Source: CAYTPI01 sp964439625 (GTDB taxonomy: Bacteria > Chloroflexota > Anaerolineae > Aggregatilineales > UBA3940). Taken from it: a stretch of 64,000 nt of DNA. Both the position numbers and the translations under genes were made by a program. The notes under the pieces are model-generated. The model made no database searches and was not told the origin of the DNA. It worked only from the letters and a program-made list of their open reading frames with translations. The stretch spans positions 9,879 through 73,878 of the forward strand of contig CAYTPI010000018.1 of NCBI GenBank assembly GCA_964439625.1. The letters run 5' to 3'. Numbering within the stretch: the stretch's first letter is position 1; each line of letters opens with the position of its first letter. Of this stretch, positions 53,862 through 62,231 are shown one piece after another.

Positions 53862-54359
53862 ATGACGTGGGTCGAACCAACGACGCAAAACACGGGCAAC
53901 CTGATCACCGCGAACATCTGGAATACGGAAGTGATTGGCAACATCCGGCATGTGCGCGACCGCTATGAGGAAAAGTGGGTGCCGATCTATGACCTTAGCG
54001 AAGTCGTCGATCGCTATGCTCGCTACAACCTTACCAATGACCCCGCCGCATCGTTCTGCACTCCAAGTGATTTCAGCAGTTTGCAATCGGCAGAGTTGAT
54101 CTTCTTCGGGGAGGCGAACCAGACGATCACGTACAGCTTGTACTCGAACTACGGCGCAATCAATGGCAGCCATACTCAGTACAGCGTCTCGTTGACTGGG
54201 TTGACCTTTAGCGTGTCCAACAACAAGCTGCACGCAATTGACGTCAGTGCCCTTTTCCCAGATTTAGCAGCAGGCCACATCTGTGGGATGCAGTTAACGC
54301 TGCAAAGCGGCACTTATCACCGGGTACTAGGTTTGCGTCTGCGCTACCTACGCTCGTAG
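53862..54359 (+). CDS. Phage tail-fibre-like protein
   Basis: A 165-residue beta-rich protein. The start NLITANIWNTEVIGNIRHVR is the recurrent N-terminal motif of tail-fibre or receptor-binding proteins (ITAADWN-type). The rest has alternating strands and several cysteines. The start is 3 bp after the small membrane protein. Confidence 0.5.
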   Translation: MTWVEPTTQNTGNLITANIWNTEVIGNIRHVRDRYEEKWVPIYDLSEVVDRYARYNLTNDPAASFCTPSDFSSLQSAELIFFGEANQTITYSLYSNYGAINGSHTQYSVSLTGLTFSVSNNKLHAIDVSALFPDLAAGHICGMQLTLQSGTYHRVLGLRLRYLRS

Positions 54360-54369
54360 AAAGGGGACT

Positions 54370-54798
54370 ATGATGGAACGAATCGTATTGACCGAAACCG
54401 ATCTCGAGCAGATCAACGCTGAGTTATTCGCTGAAGAGGTGACTGCTCGCTTGGGCCGTCAGGTGATGGTTGCCAGCCGCCAAGCGGATGCTCGCTTGAT
54501 CGAGGCGGTACTTCAGCCGACAGACGGGCTGCCGTTTACCGGGCAAGAGTTCCAAGCCGTGCGGGAGGCCGCCCGCAGCCACCGGCCTGATGACCTTTCA
54601 AGCCGGGCCCAGCTTGTGCTACAGCGCCGCCAAGCGCTTGCCAAGGCCCTCAGTGATTTGCGCGCCGAAACTGTGGCAGACCTGGATGCTCTGCTGGCAA
54701 ACCTCGATGCGACAACCACCCGGCAGGCCGTCGCTGCCTTGGGGCGCATCGTCCGGGCGCTGCTGATCATCGTGCAGGAGCGCGAGCAAGGAGGCTAA
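54370..54798 (+). CDS. Hypothetical helical protein of the phage module
   Basis: A 142-residue, mostly helical acidic protein with LTETDLEQINAELFAEEV at the N-terminus and an alternating Ala/Leu pattern suited to coiled coils. I recognise no family. AAAGGGG precedes the start; a second ATG lies one codon later. It is 1 bp before the next gene. Confidence 0.45.
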   Translation: MMERIVLTETDLEQINAELFAEEVTARLGRQVMVASRQADARLIEAVLQPTDGLPFTGQEFQAVREAARSHRPDDLSSRAQLVLQRRQALAKALSDLRAETVADLDALLANLDATTTRQAVAALGRIVRALLIIVQEREQGG

Positions 54799-54799
54799 C

Positions 54800-55084
54800 A
54801 TGGGTGAGGATGCAATTCTATCCGCCTTCATGCAGGTACCCTTCGTCGCGATTATGGTCTATATGGTGCAGCGCTTCTTGCTCCACCTAGACTCGCGTGA
54901 TGATGAATGGCGCAAGTTCACCGTGACGCAGAACAACCGCGTCATTGCGCAGTTAAACGAACAGCGTCGTGCACTTGAGGCGCTTTCCGTGCTGCTGATC
55001 CGGCATGATGCCACCGTGCGCGGCGTCAACCCGGATCATGTCGGTACCACTGAAGAGCTGCTGCGCCACATCCACGATACTTAG
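54800..55084 (+). CDS. Small single-helix membrane protein, holin-like
   Basis: A 94-residue protein with one N-terminal membrane helix (FMQVPFVAIMVYMVQRFLL) and a helical soluble tail. BhlA-type and other small holins share this layout. AAGGAGG is eight bases before the ATG. The module ends here with a GC-rich hairpin. Confidence 0.5.
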   Translation: MGEDAILSAFMQVPFVAIMVYMVQRFLLHLDSRDDEWRKFTVTQNNRVIAQLNEQRRALEALSVLLIRHDATVRGVNPDHVGTTEELLRHIHDT

Positions 55085-55091
55085 AATCGAA

Positions 55092-55120
55092 ACGCCGCCC
55101 TCAGTCAATGGGGGCGGCGT
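55092..55120 (+). terminator. GC-rich hairpin closing the phage-like module
   Basis: ACGCCGCCC (55092-55100) pairs with GGGCGGCGT (55112-55120). There is no T-tract. It marks the end of the plus-strand module and lies between convergent genes. Confidence 0.5.
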
Positions 55121-55148
55121 CCATTGTATGGCAGATATCTGCTCAGGG

Positions 55149-56249
55149 TTAGGGTTTTTCTTCCGGATCTCCTTCAACTTCTTTCTGCCCACGCCGGCGT
55201 TCACGCAGTTCTTGGGCTTTGTCTTGTAGCTCGGAGAAGTAGTCTGTCGATACGATCTCGTTAACGGCCTTATCCCGCTTACTTGTATCTAATTGAATCT
55301 CCAGTGCTTCGACACGTTCTTTTAGCTTCTTCTCACGACCACTGACCTTCTGGATCATCACCTCGAAGACGCGGGCGAGGGTATCGACCTCATCGTTAAG
55401 ACGGTCGCTACTCAACCCAGCAAAGTTATGCGAGTAATCGCCTTCGGCGATGCGCTCGGCAATCTCAGTCAAGCGGCGTAGGGGCTGGGTGAGGTTGCGC
55501 GCACCGACGAATACCAGCACCAATCCCAGCCCATAAGATAAGACAAAGGCCAAGGCCGTAGAGTTAATGATGGTGTTACGTACTTCGTAGTAATACTCAG
55601 CAGCAAAGTCGATGCCAATTGCGCCAATGATTTCCCCGTCGTCGTCGTAAATTGGGCGATACCCCGAAATCCACTGACCAAATTCGCCGTCATCATACGG
55701 CTCGTTAATGTACGTCGCTTCTACAAGGCCCATGTCAATCTGAGATTGGTCGTTTGGAGTGTAACGTTGGCACAGTCGGAAGCCGCCTCGTGGCTCACGG
55801 AAGTAGCCCGTGCTGCCGATAGCGACAACTTCACGCGTACCCGGGCCTGCCACATAGGTATAGAAGCGCGCCCTTGGTTCAATATCCTGCACGGTCTTGA
55901 GCCAAGTGACATGTGCAAGGTAGGCTTCGCTGTCTTCTGGGTAGAAGCCGTTCTCTTCAGCGTCAGGTTCTGGCAAACAGCGGTCCGTCTCTAGAGCGTC
56001 TGCATAAGCCGCCTGGAAGGCTTCCTTATCCATTCCTTCCGCCGCTGCATCGAGGGTGGTCCGCATGTCGTCGGTTAACGTCTCTAGGACGCTTTCGGTT
56101 GTGTACTGGAAGAACCAGTAGTAGCTTCCTGTGAATATAAAAGCAAAGACCAACGTAAAGGCGATGACGATCTTCCAGTTGAGCGACACGAATCGCATAG
56201 TAGAGGCATCACTGTCTTTGTCGTCTGTTGTTGTGGGTTGATCACTCAT
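55149..56249 (-). CDS. Cache-HAMP sensor without output domain
   Basis: A 366-residue membrane sensor. TM1 (residues ~27-48), an extracytoplasmic Cache-like domain with GQWISGYRPIYDDDGEIIGAI, TM2 (~230-252), then HAMP (RNLTQPLRRLTEIAERIAEG) and a coiled coil with VNEIVSTDYFSELQ. There is no kinase, cyclase or receiver, so it must act through a partner. It overlaps the GNAT-like gene by 4 bp and ends the operon of three genes. Confidence 0.85.
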   Translation of the reverse strand: MSDQPTTTDDKDSDASTMRFVSLNWKIVIAFTLVFAFIFTGSYYWFFQYTTESVLETLTDDMRTTLDAAAEGMDKEAFQAAYADALETDRCLPEPDAEENGFYPEDSEAYLAHVTWLKTVQDIEPRARFYTYVAGPGTREVVAIGSTGYFREPRGGFRLCQRYTPNDQSQIDMGLVEATYINEPYDDGEFGQWISGYRPIYDDDGEIIGAIGIDFAAEYYYEVRNTIINSTALAFVLSYGLGLVLVFVGARNLTQPLRRLTEIAERIAEGDYSHNFAGLSSDRLNDEVDTLARVFEVMIQKVSGREKKLKERVEALEIQLDTSKRDKAVNEIVSTDYFSELQDKAQELRERRRGQKEVEGDPEEKP

Positions 56250-56986
56250 TGCTCATCCCCGTGTAAGTCGTTGACGGATTGAAGTATTTTCTGCACATCT
56301 TGATTGTCTTCGTTAAGTCCATAATGGTCAACTAGATACGCAAGGGCAAAGTTGCTAATGACGGACTTATCTGCAAAATCGCAATTTGCTTCTGGGTTAG
56401 GTAGCAACCCTAAAAACATCGGGTGAAACTCAATCTCATGTGTGCCATTTTTTGAGAAAATTGGCTCTTTGTAGTCGATATTTAAGCGGTGAATGCCCAT
56501 CATCTCGTAGTGCTTCATAAGGTTTGGGTAATCCACTTCATTGACCATACCACACGGGGCAGGCAAGCCACGCTGCTTAGCATCCTCTATGATCTGTTCA
56601 AGGCAGCTCACGATAATAAAATGTGACAGCCGCATGCCATTGACCATCTTGTGCCGAAATTCAGGGTAGACGGCTAAAGCATGCGCAATACCACAGCGTC
56701 TACTTGGAATATACCTAAATGTGCGAATACCCGCGGCTTGTTGGTTTACCTCGACCAGCCAATAATGTACGACATGGCCTGCGGCATTCTCTGCTGGTTT
56801 ATACACTCGCTGCTGCATGCGAGCGGTGTAGTGTGCATATTGCGGAAACAAATCTGCATAGATTTTCAGCAGCGCGTCAATGCGTTGCTGATCCGCGCTG
56901 TCGAGCACATCATAAATGCAGACAGCGCCAACAGCTCTGACCAGCCGAGCTTGTTGAGGGGGGGCCTTACTCACGCTCAATATCAT
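56246..56986 (-). CDS. GNAT-fold acyltransferase-like protein
   Basis: A 246-residue protein with an acyltransferase layout: HYWLVEVNQQAAGIRTFRYI near residue 78, RCGIAHALAVYPEFRHKMVN near 101 (in the place of the GNAT acetyl-CoA loop) and YEMMGIHRL near 164 (the terminal GNAT strand-helix). The catalytic identity and substrate are unknown. ATG 56986 overlaps the upstream transporter gene by 20 bp; the 3' end overlaps the sensor gene by 4 bp, so translation is probably coupled. Confidence 0.6.
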   Translation of the reverse strand: MILSVSKAPPQQARLVRAVGAVCIYDVLDSADQQRIDALLKIYADLFPQYAHYTARMQQRVYKPAENAAGHVVHYWLVEVNQQAAGIRTFRYIPSRRCGIAHALAVYPEFRHKMVNGMRLSHFIIVSCLEQIIEDAKQRGLPAPCGMVNEVDYPNLMKHYEMMGIHRLNIDYKEPIFSKNGTHEIEFHPMFLGLLPNPEANCDFADKSVISNFALAYLVDHYGLNEDNQDVQKILQSVNDLHGDEQ

Positions 56987-58325
56987 CCATTAAACGTAAC
57001 AGTTTTGATGAGCGCCGCCGTCGTCGCTTTAAGCGCCAATTGAGCAGGCTTTCATCGTATATTTGCCGCATCTGAAAGAACGACCAAATAGCGAAAACGG
57101 AGACTAAGACAGCCAGCCCTAAATACATGTTTGAATACAGACTTTCTGGTAGCGCAAACAACCTGCTGCTGATCACAATCACTAAGAAGCCAATCAGGCT
57201 GGCAACAATGGTACCACTGGAGAGCAAATAACTATTTAAGAAGATGCTGACACGGCCCCGGCGTTCTTCTGGTACGAGCGCTTCAAACGACTTACGTGCA
57301 GAGTGTTCAATGGTGTTATAGGTTGTGCGAGCAAAGCCCTGACCACCCGTACTGCTGACAAGCCCCGGCATGAAGATCATCCAGAGGCTGCTGCCCAGCA
57401 TCACAACAGGCAAGACCAAAAATGTGTCCTTCAGTCCAATTTTTTCGATCACACGGCTGGCTACTAGAAACTGCACTAAAACGCCCACGACAGCCAGCAC
57501 GAGCAGATAGGTTGAGAAGAACGTGCCGAAATTATCGCCAGTCGCCGCTTTGGCATCGTTGAGCATGTCGAAGTACAGCAGGGTCATCACAAACGAGACG
57601 GAGACGACAATCAAGGATAGGTAGCGAAACGCTGGCACAGATTTGATAAAAGCCCACCCTTCGCTAAGCGTTTCACGCGTGGTCGCTGGCTTCTGAAATG
57701 TATCTCGGATGTTAACCTTGCGCAGCCCGAAGAAAGCTGCAAGCAAAGAAATAAGATACAGCGCACTGGCAACGATCAGTAGGTTCAGCACGATTTGTTT
57801 ATCCAAACCGACCATGGCTCGCACAATCAGTAAGCCAACGATATTACCGACAAAGGCTAACCCATTAATTAACGGAAATAGGCGCTTTCCTTGGGCAACA
57901 TCGAAGATGTCGCTGGCTAAGGCCCAGAGGAGGATCGGGAAGAAAGCAAGCTGCTGATCACTCATTAAATACAGCAAGGTATAGCTGACGGTCTCTGGGA
58001 TGATGTTGTCGTAGGCAAAAGCGATGCGCAGCAAGATGAACATCAAGGCGAACACAACCACTGCAACTTGTATCAGCCGCGTGCGCTTAAAGCGATCAAG
58101 TAGGAGCGATTGTGTTCCTGTGACGATAATCAACAGCAGCGATGTTGCCGCCCACACTAACAGCAGCAGGGCGGTATCGTTGACGCCACTGAGGAAGCCA
58201 TCCACAGCGACAACCTTTGTCAGTCCATGCGATACTGAGTTGTTAAACAGGAGGAAACCAAGCAGGAATGTATAACCTGCTTCACCTTTACGAATTTTGA
58301 GAAACTGGCTGATACTTGATGTCAT
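56967..58325 (-). CDS. MFS-fold transporter, NTT/Npt-like
   Basis: About 452 residues with twelve membrane helices and a basic C-terminal tail (LKRRRRRSSK). FLKIRKGEAGYTFLLGFLLF at the N-terminus is the pattern of nucleotide-transporter-like (Npt1/Npt2) MFS proteins, and the pore helices are otherwise unremarkable. ATG 58325 gives the standard start; an upstream ATG at 58358 also exists, neither with a good ribosome binding site. It is the first gene of the operon with the GNAT-like and Cache-HAMP genes. Confidence 0.65.
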   Translation of the reverse strand: MTSSISQFLKIRKGEAGYTFLLGFLLFNNSVSHGLTKVVAVDGFLSGVNDTALLLLVWAATSLLLIIVTGTQSLLLDRFKRTRLIQVAVVVFALMFILLRIAFAYDNIIPETVSYTLLYLMSDQQLAFFPILLWALASDIFDVAQGKRLFPLINGLAFVGNIVGLLIVRAMVGLDKQIVLNLLIVASALYLISLLAAFFGLRKVNIRDTFQKPATTRETLSEGWAFIKSVPAFRYLSLIVVSVSFVMTLLYFDMLNDAKAATGDNFGTFFSTYLLVLAVVGVLVQFLVASRVIEKIGLKDTFLVLPVVMLGSSLWMIFMPGLVSSTGGQGFARTTYNTIEHSARKSFEALVPEERRGRVSIFLNSYLLSSGTIVASLIGFLVIVISSRLFALPESLYSNMYLGLAVLVSVFAIWSFFQMRQIYDESLLNWRLKRRRRRSSKLLRLMDDIERE

Positions 58326-58422
58326 AGTGATAGGGTTCGCAATTCGATGTTGCAGCATTCAAGGAAAAGACTATCTCAGTGTACTATGCTTCATTGTTAG
58401 ACGGTAATAAGTGATGCGTGGT

Positions 58423-58456
58423 AAAACGCCGCCCTTTTTGATCAGGACGACGTTTT
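58423..58456 (-). terminator. Intrinsic terminator of the alcohol dehydrogenase gene
   Basis: On the minus strand AAAACGTCGTCCT, an 8-nt loop and AGGGCGGCGTTTT form a 13-bp stem with G-T pairs; the last T residues serve as the U-tract. Confidence 0.65.
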
Positions 58457-58472
58457 GGTAGATGAAACACCG

Positions 58473-59510
58473 TTAGAGTTCGACCATCACCTTAATTGCT
58501 TCGCGATTGTCCATCGCTTGATAGCCATCGGGGACATCGTCCAGCCCAATGCTCACGTCGAACACGCGGCCCGGGTTGATGCTGCCATCTAAGACATCTT
58601 CGAGAAGCTCGGCAAAGTAAGCTCGCGTCGGTGCCGGCCCACCGCTGATCGTCAAATTGTGTAGAAAGGTGGGTACCCCTGCCGGGATTGTCACGTCGTG
58701 AGGGACGCCTACGCGTCCGATGGCACCACCCGGTCGCGTAATCTGGAAGGCTGTGTCCATGGCTGGGTTGGTGCCGACACATTCCAACACGGATTGCACG
58801 CCATAGCCACTCGTCAGCTCCTTTACGCGCTCGACGGCTTCCTTACCACGCTCACTGACAACATCCGTTGCGCCAAATTCTTTACCAAGCTCAGTCCGAT
58901 TGGTGTGGCGTCCCATCAGGATGATTTGCTCTGCGCCCAGCCGCTTGGCGGCTATCACGGCACACAAGCCGACGGCCCCATCACCGACGACGGCGACCGT
59001 CTTTCCTGGTTCAACTCGTGCTGAGACTGCCGCGTGGTGTCCGGTTCCCATTACGTCTGTTAAGGTGAGGATGGACGCCATCATGGATTTATCCAGGTCA
59101 TCTGGGATAATCACCAATGTGCCATCAGCTTGTGGAATCCGGAGCGCTTCCGCCTGTGCACCACCGGGATCATTAAAACCAAAGAAACCCCCTTGGACAC
59201 ATGACGTGTGGACGTCAATTTGACAGTGAATACAGGTGCCATCAGAGTAGGCAAATGGCATCGCAACAGTATCACCCACCTTCAAGTTGCTGACTTCCGA
59301 CCCGACTGCCGCAACAACGCCGAGGGCCTCGTGCCCCATACGCCGACCACCCTCTGGGAACTCCTCGTAGCCGCGGTAGGGCCATAGGTCACTACCACAA
59401 ATACAAGCGTGCGTTACAGTCATGACGACATCGGTTGGCGCTACAATTTGTGCATCAGGGATGTCATCAACGCGGACATTACCTGCAGCATGCATCATTG
59501 TTGCCTTCAC
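58473..59510 (-). CDS. Zinc-dependent alcohol dehydrogenase (MDR family)
   Basis: A 345-residue medium-chain dehydrogenase. CICGSDLWPYRG near residue 36 (catalytic zinc Cys), GHEALGVVAAVGSEV near 59 and the catalytic-lobe motif VAVVGDGAVGLCAVIAAKRL near 168 for NAD(P) binding are present. The structural zinc loop is reduced to CIHCQIDVHTSC, missing one of the usual four cysteines. Members with this pattern oxidise alcohols or act as quinone oxidoreductases. The start ATG is followed by the standard MKATMMHAAG. It is monocistronic, ending at the terminator at 58423. Confidence 0.9.
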   Translation of the reverse strand: MKATMMHAAGNVRVDDIPDAQIVAPTDVVMTVTHACICGSDLWPYRGYEEFPEGGRRMGHEALGVVAAVGSEVSNLKVGDTVAMPFAYSDGTCIHCQIDVHTSCVQGGFFGFNDPGGAQAEALRIPQADGTLVIIPDDLDKSMMASILTLTDVMGTGHHAAVSARVEPGKTVAVVGDGAVGLCAVIAAKRLGAEQIILMGRHTNRTELGKEFGATDVVSERGKEAVERVKELTSGYGVQSVLECVGTNPAMDTAFQITRPGGAIGRVGVPHDVTIPAGVPTFLHNLTISGGPAPTRAYFAELLEDVLDGSINPGRVFDVSIGLDDVPDGYQAMDNREAIKVMVEL

Positions 59511-59721
59511 TACGATCTTCTCCTTTTTGGGTTTGCTGCAAATTGAATGAATCGCCTACTTAGGAGGCGGCTTACTTTAGATTGTAGTAACTCCAGCCGC
59601 GGAAACGAATCAATAGGTATTTTGGGCGGAGTTCCATACGTATGTTGAGCGAGCAAAACGCCATCTGCGATCAACAAGGGCGGCATTACCTTCCGGGAGA
59701 CTCAATTAGCTAGTGTGAAAA

Positions 59722-59865
59722 CTAATGGCGCATGACGACGAGGAAAGCATCATCACCGGCTTGCTGGCGCAGCCCGTAAACCTGATCGGCATCTCCAAAT
59801 AAGTAGGTCCCGTGCGGCTGCACATCTCCACGAGATCCCATCGTTAAAAGCCGCATATCGCTCAT
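59722..59865 (-). pseudogene. Relic of a GT28/UGT-type glycosyltransferase N-terminus (copy 1)
   Basis: A 47-codon frame reads MSDMRLLTMGSRGDVQP, the start of GT28-type glycosyltransferases (compare MRILILTIGSRGDVQP), then breaks off and continues as LRQQAGDDAFLVVMRH. This resembles the next part of the same N-terminal domain after a loss of residues. A related relic on the same strand lies at 61000-61120. Both share blocks of about 38 and 36 identical or nearly identical bases. Confidence 0.6.
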
Positions 59866-59972
59866 ATTTGTGCCTGTCACTTTTCAGGTAATAATTAAGT
59901 ATAATATAAACAATCACCATATTTTTCCTAAGCATATGGCAGTTGTAGATTGCATTCACTTAAGGGGGATAT

Positions 59973-60947
59973 ATGTTACCAACACTTAGGTTGCTCGATT
60001 GGCCTGACTCGCTGGACAAAAAGACCGCTTCACAATTCACAGAACAGACTGGGGCGCAGATTGAATTAATCGATCTAGATAATGCGACCAGCGTGTTTGA
60101 TGCGCTGGTCGCGGACGAGCCTCCGGATCTTATTGTGCCTGCCAGCTACACGGTGCAAGAACTGATAGAACGTGACAACATGCTGCTGCCACTTGAGCAT
60201 GCATTGCTGCCGAACCTCGAACACCTCGAATATATGCTGCCAGGCCATGTATCACATGATCCACATTATCAATATTCTGTACCGAGTTACTGGGGTACAA
60301 CAGGTATTGTCTACCGAGATGACCTGATTACAGAGCCAATTGAGTCCTGGGCCGACTTTTGGGAGGTCGCACGGGCGTACCCAGAACAGACGTCACTGTT
60401 GGATGATCCGCACGATGTGATCAACGCGGCGCTGAAGCGGTCTGGTTATTCGTTAAACGAAACAGACCCAGCCGCCCTAGATGCTGCTGAGGCCGCCCTG
60501 CTCGAACTCCGCCCTTACATCGGTCATCGTGTCACGGATTACAAATCGCTCTTTGCGCACGGTGAGATATACATGGCCTTGAGTTGGAATGGGGACGCTG
60601 CGGTGATGCAACAGATGGGCATACCGGTGCGCTACGTGGTACCAAAAGAAGGTTCTGAGCTATGGGAAGACAATTATGTTATTCCTGCGAATGCACGCCA
60701 TCCTGAATTGGCGCATCAGTTTATCAATTTTTTAATGGAGCCAGAAATTGACACGCATCAAATCATGTATACGCTCTACCCGACCTACAATGCTACCAGT
60801 ATAGACATGCTGCCTGAGGCTGTTCGGGATAATCCGATTGTGTTCCCGCCTCGAAGCGACCTGCAAAGAGTTGAATTTGCCACCTTGCTGCCACCAGAAA
60901 CACGGCAGCGGCGAGCCGAAATCTGGGAGCGTTTCATCACCACATGA
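59973..60947 (+). CDS. PotD-like solute-binding protein without signal peptide
   Basis: A 324-residue periplasmic-binding-protein fold, spermidine/putrescine type: ASQFTEQTGAQIELIDLDNA near residue 18, DLIVPASYTVQELIE near 52, YSVPSYWGTTGIVYRDDLI near 95 and MALSWNGDAAVMQQM near 199. There is no signal peptide or lipobox, and an in-frame TAA lies four codons before the ATG, so a longer start is impossible. It is therefore cytoplasmic, unlike normal PotD. AAGGGGG precedes the ATG. No ABC permease or ATPase is nearby. It is flanked by the two glycosyltransferase relics. Confidence 0.8.
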   Translation: MLPTLRLLDWPDSLDKKTASQFTEQTGAQIELIDLDNATSVFDALVADEPPDLIVPASYTVQELIERDNMLLPLEHALLPNLEHLEYMLPGHVSHDPHYQYSVPSYWGTTGIVYRDDLITEPIESWADFWEVARAYPEQTSLLDDPHDVINAALKRSGYSLNETDPAALDAAEAALLELRPYIGHRVTDYKSLFAHGEIYMALSWNGDAAVMQQMGIPVRYVVPKEGSELWEDNYVIPANARHPELAHQFINFLMEPEIDTHQIMYTLYPTYNATSIDMLPEAVRDNPIVFPPRSDLQRVEFATLLPPETRQRRAEIWERFITT

Positions 60948-60999
60948 CCAAACCAAGGATACCCGACAGAACGCTGTGCCCAACCACATCGTTTTGAAT

Positions 61000-61120
61000 G
61001 GCGCAGGGATGTCTGGTAGAACAAGCAGCAAGGAAAGCATCATCACCGGCTTGCTGGCGCAGCCCGTGCCCGTGCAACGAATGGCTGCACACCTCCACGA
61101 GATCCCATCGTTAAAACTTG
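61000..61120 (-). pseudogene. Relic of a GT28/UGT-type glycosyltransferase N-terminus (copy 2)
   Basis: Reading the minus strand gives VLTMGSRGGVQPFVARA in one frame and, after a one-base shift, LRQQAGDDAFLAACSTRH in another, together the expected N-terminal sequence of a GT28 glycosyltransferase. No start or complete domain remains. It resembles the relic at 59722, with the PotD-like gene between them. Confidence 0.55.
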
Positions 61121-61370
61121 GGCATGTTCAGGGTCAAATGGCGAATTCAAGTCATTATCTCTCTTACTTTCCCAAATGCAATTGCCTCGACCCACTGCTG
61201 AATGGTGTGTAATTGACGGGACACACACATCGTTGAAGCAATTGATCGAATACGAAAAAAAGATGTAGCTGAGGAATTTACCTTAAGACGGTACACTCTA
61301 CTTATCTATTGACGGAAAACAATCAGGCTTGCGGTCAGCTCATGCAGTTGCCTGCACTGAAGGAGATGTT

Positions 61371-62201
61371 GTGTCAGAGTCAACTCAGATTGATGTAGGC
61401 ATTAAGCTAAATGTCAAGAAATGGGACGGTGAAAAACCCCCAATGATACTGCTACATGGCCTTGCCAGTAACAAGGAAACGTGGGGGCAAGTAGCCGAGC
61501 AACTAGCTGAGCAGGGCCACTATGTACTTACGGTTGACCAGCGTGGGCATGGCCTCAGTGAAAAGCCAGATAGCTCGTATTCATTTGACGAGATGACTGA
61601 CGACCTCAGACGGTTAATTGAAGTCATGGGGTTTGAAAAGCCGATTATTGCGGGGCAGTCATGGGGAGGCAATGTTGTTCTGGCTTTCGGTGCGCGCTTC
61701 CCTGGGGTGGCTCGTGGTTTAGTATTTGTGGATGGTGGCTTTCTGAACTTGAAAGTATCACCCGGTGGGACTTGGGAGTCTGTACGCGAGAGACTACGCC
61801 CACCGGCAATGAATGGCCTGACTCGGGCTAGTTTCAGTAACTTTCTGCGCCAACACTACCCAGATTGGTCAGAGGCTGGTATCAATGCAACCATCGATAA
61901 TCTAGAAGAAATGCTTGATGGGACACTACGGCGGAGGCTTTCTATGGCGCACCATATGCAAATTCTAAGAGCTATGTGGGATCAAGACGTTGAAACACTT
62001 TACACGAAAGTGCAAGACCCCGTCATGATCGCTGTTGCTTACGCAGAGTCTCGCGAGCAAAAACGCCCACTGATTGATGCTGCTGAACGGAAGCTGCCAA
62101 GTACAGAAGTACATTGGCTGGAAGCCGACCACGATATACATATTCAGAAACCTGACCTATTGACACGCTTAATGCTAGATTGGCAAGCGTCGTTACCCTA
62201 A
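61371..62201 (+). CDS. Alpha/beta-hydrolase fold protein
   Basis: A 276-residue hydrolase: ILLHGLASNKETWG (oxyanion hole) near residue 28, VDQRGHGLSEKP near 58, nucleophile Ser in AGQSWGGNVVLAFGARFPG near 95 and the last His in LEADHDIHIQKPDLL near 254. All triad parts are visible. Substrate unknown; it resembles epoxide hydrolase/haloalkane dehalogenase-type esterases. GTG 61371 follows AAGGAGATGTT and was preferred to the earlier in-frame start at 61329. It is 30 bp before the S51 gene, likely one operon. Confidence 0.88.
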   Translation: MSESTQIDVGIKLNVKKWDGEKPPMILLHGLASNKETWGQVAEQLAEQGHYVLTVDQRGHGLSEKPDSSYSFDEMTDDLRRLIEVMGFEKPIIAGQSWGGNVVLAFGARFPGVARGLVFVDGGFLNLKVSPGGTWESVRERLRPPAMNGLTRASFSNFLRQHYPDWSEAGINATIDNLEEMLDGTLRRRLSMAHHMQILRAMWDQDVETLYTKVQDPVMIAVAYAESREQKRPLIDAAERKLPSTEVHWLEADHDIHIQKPDLLTRLMLDWQASLP

Positions 62202-62231
62202 CGTGAAAAGACGACTTAGAAAGGTCAAACT

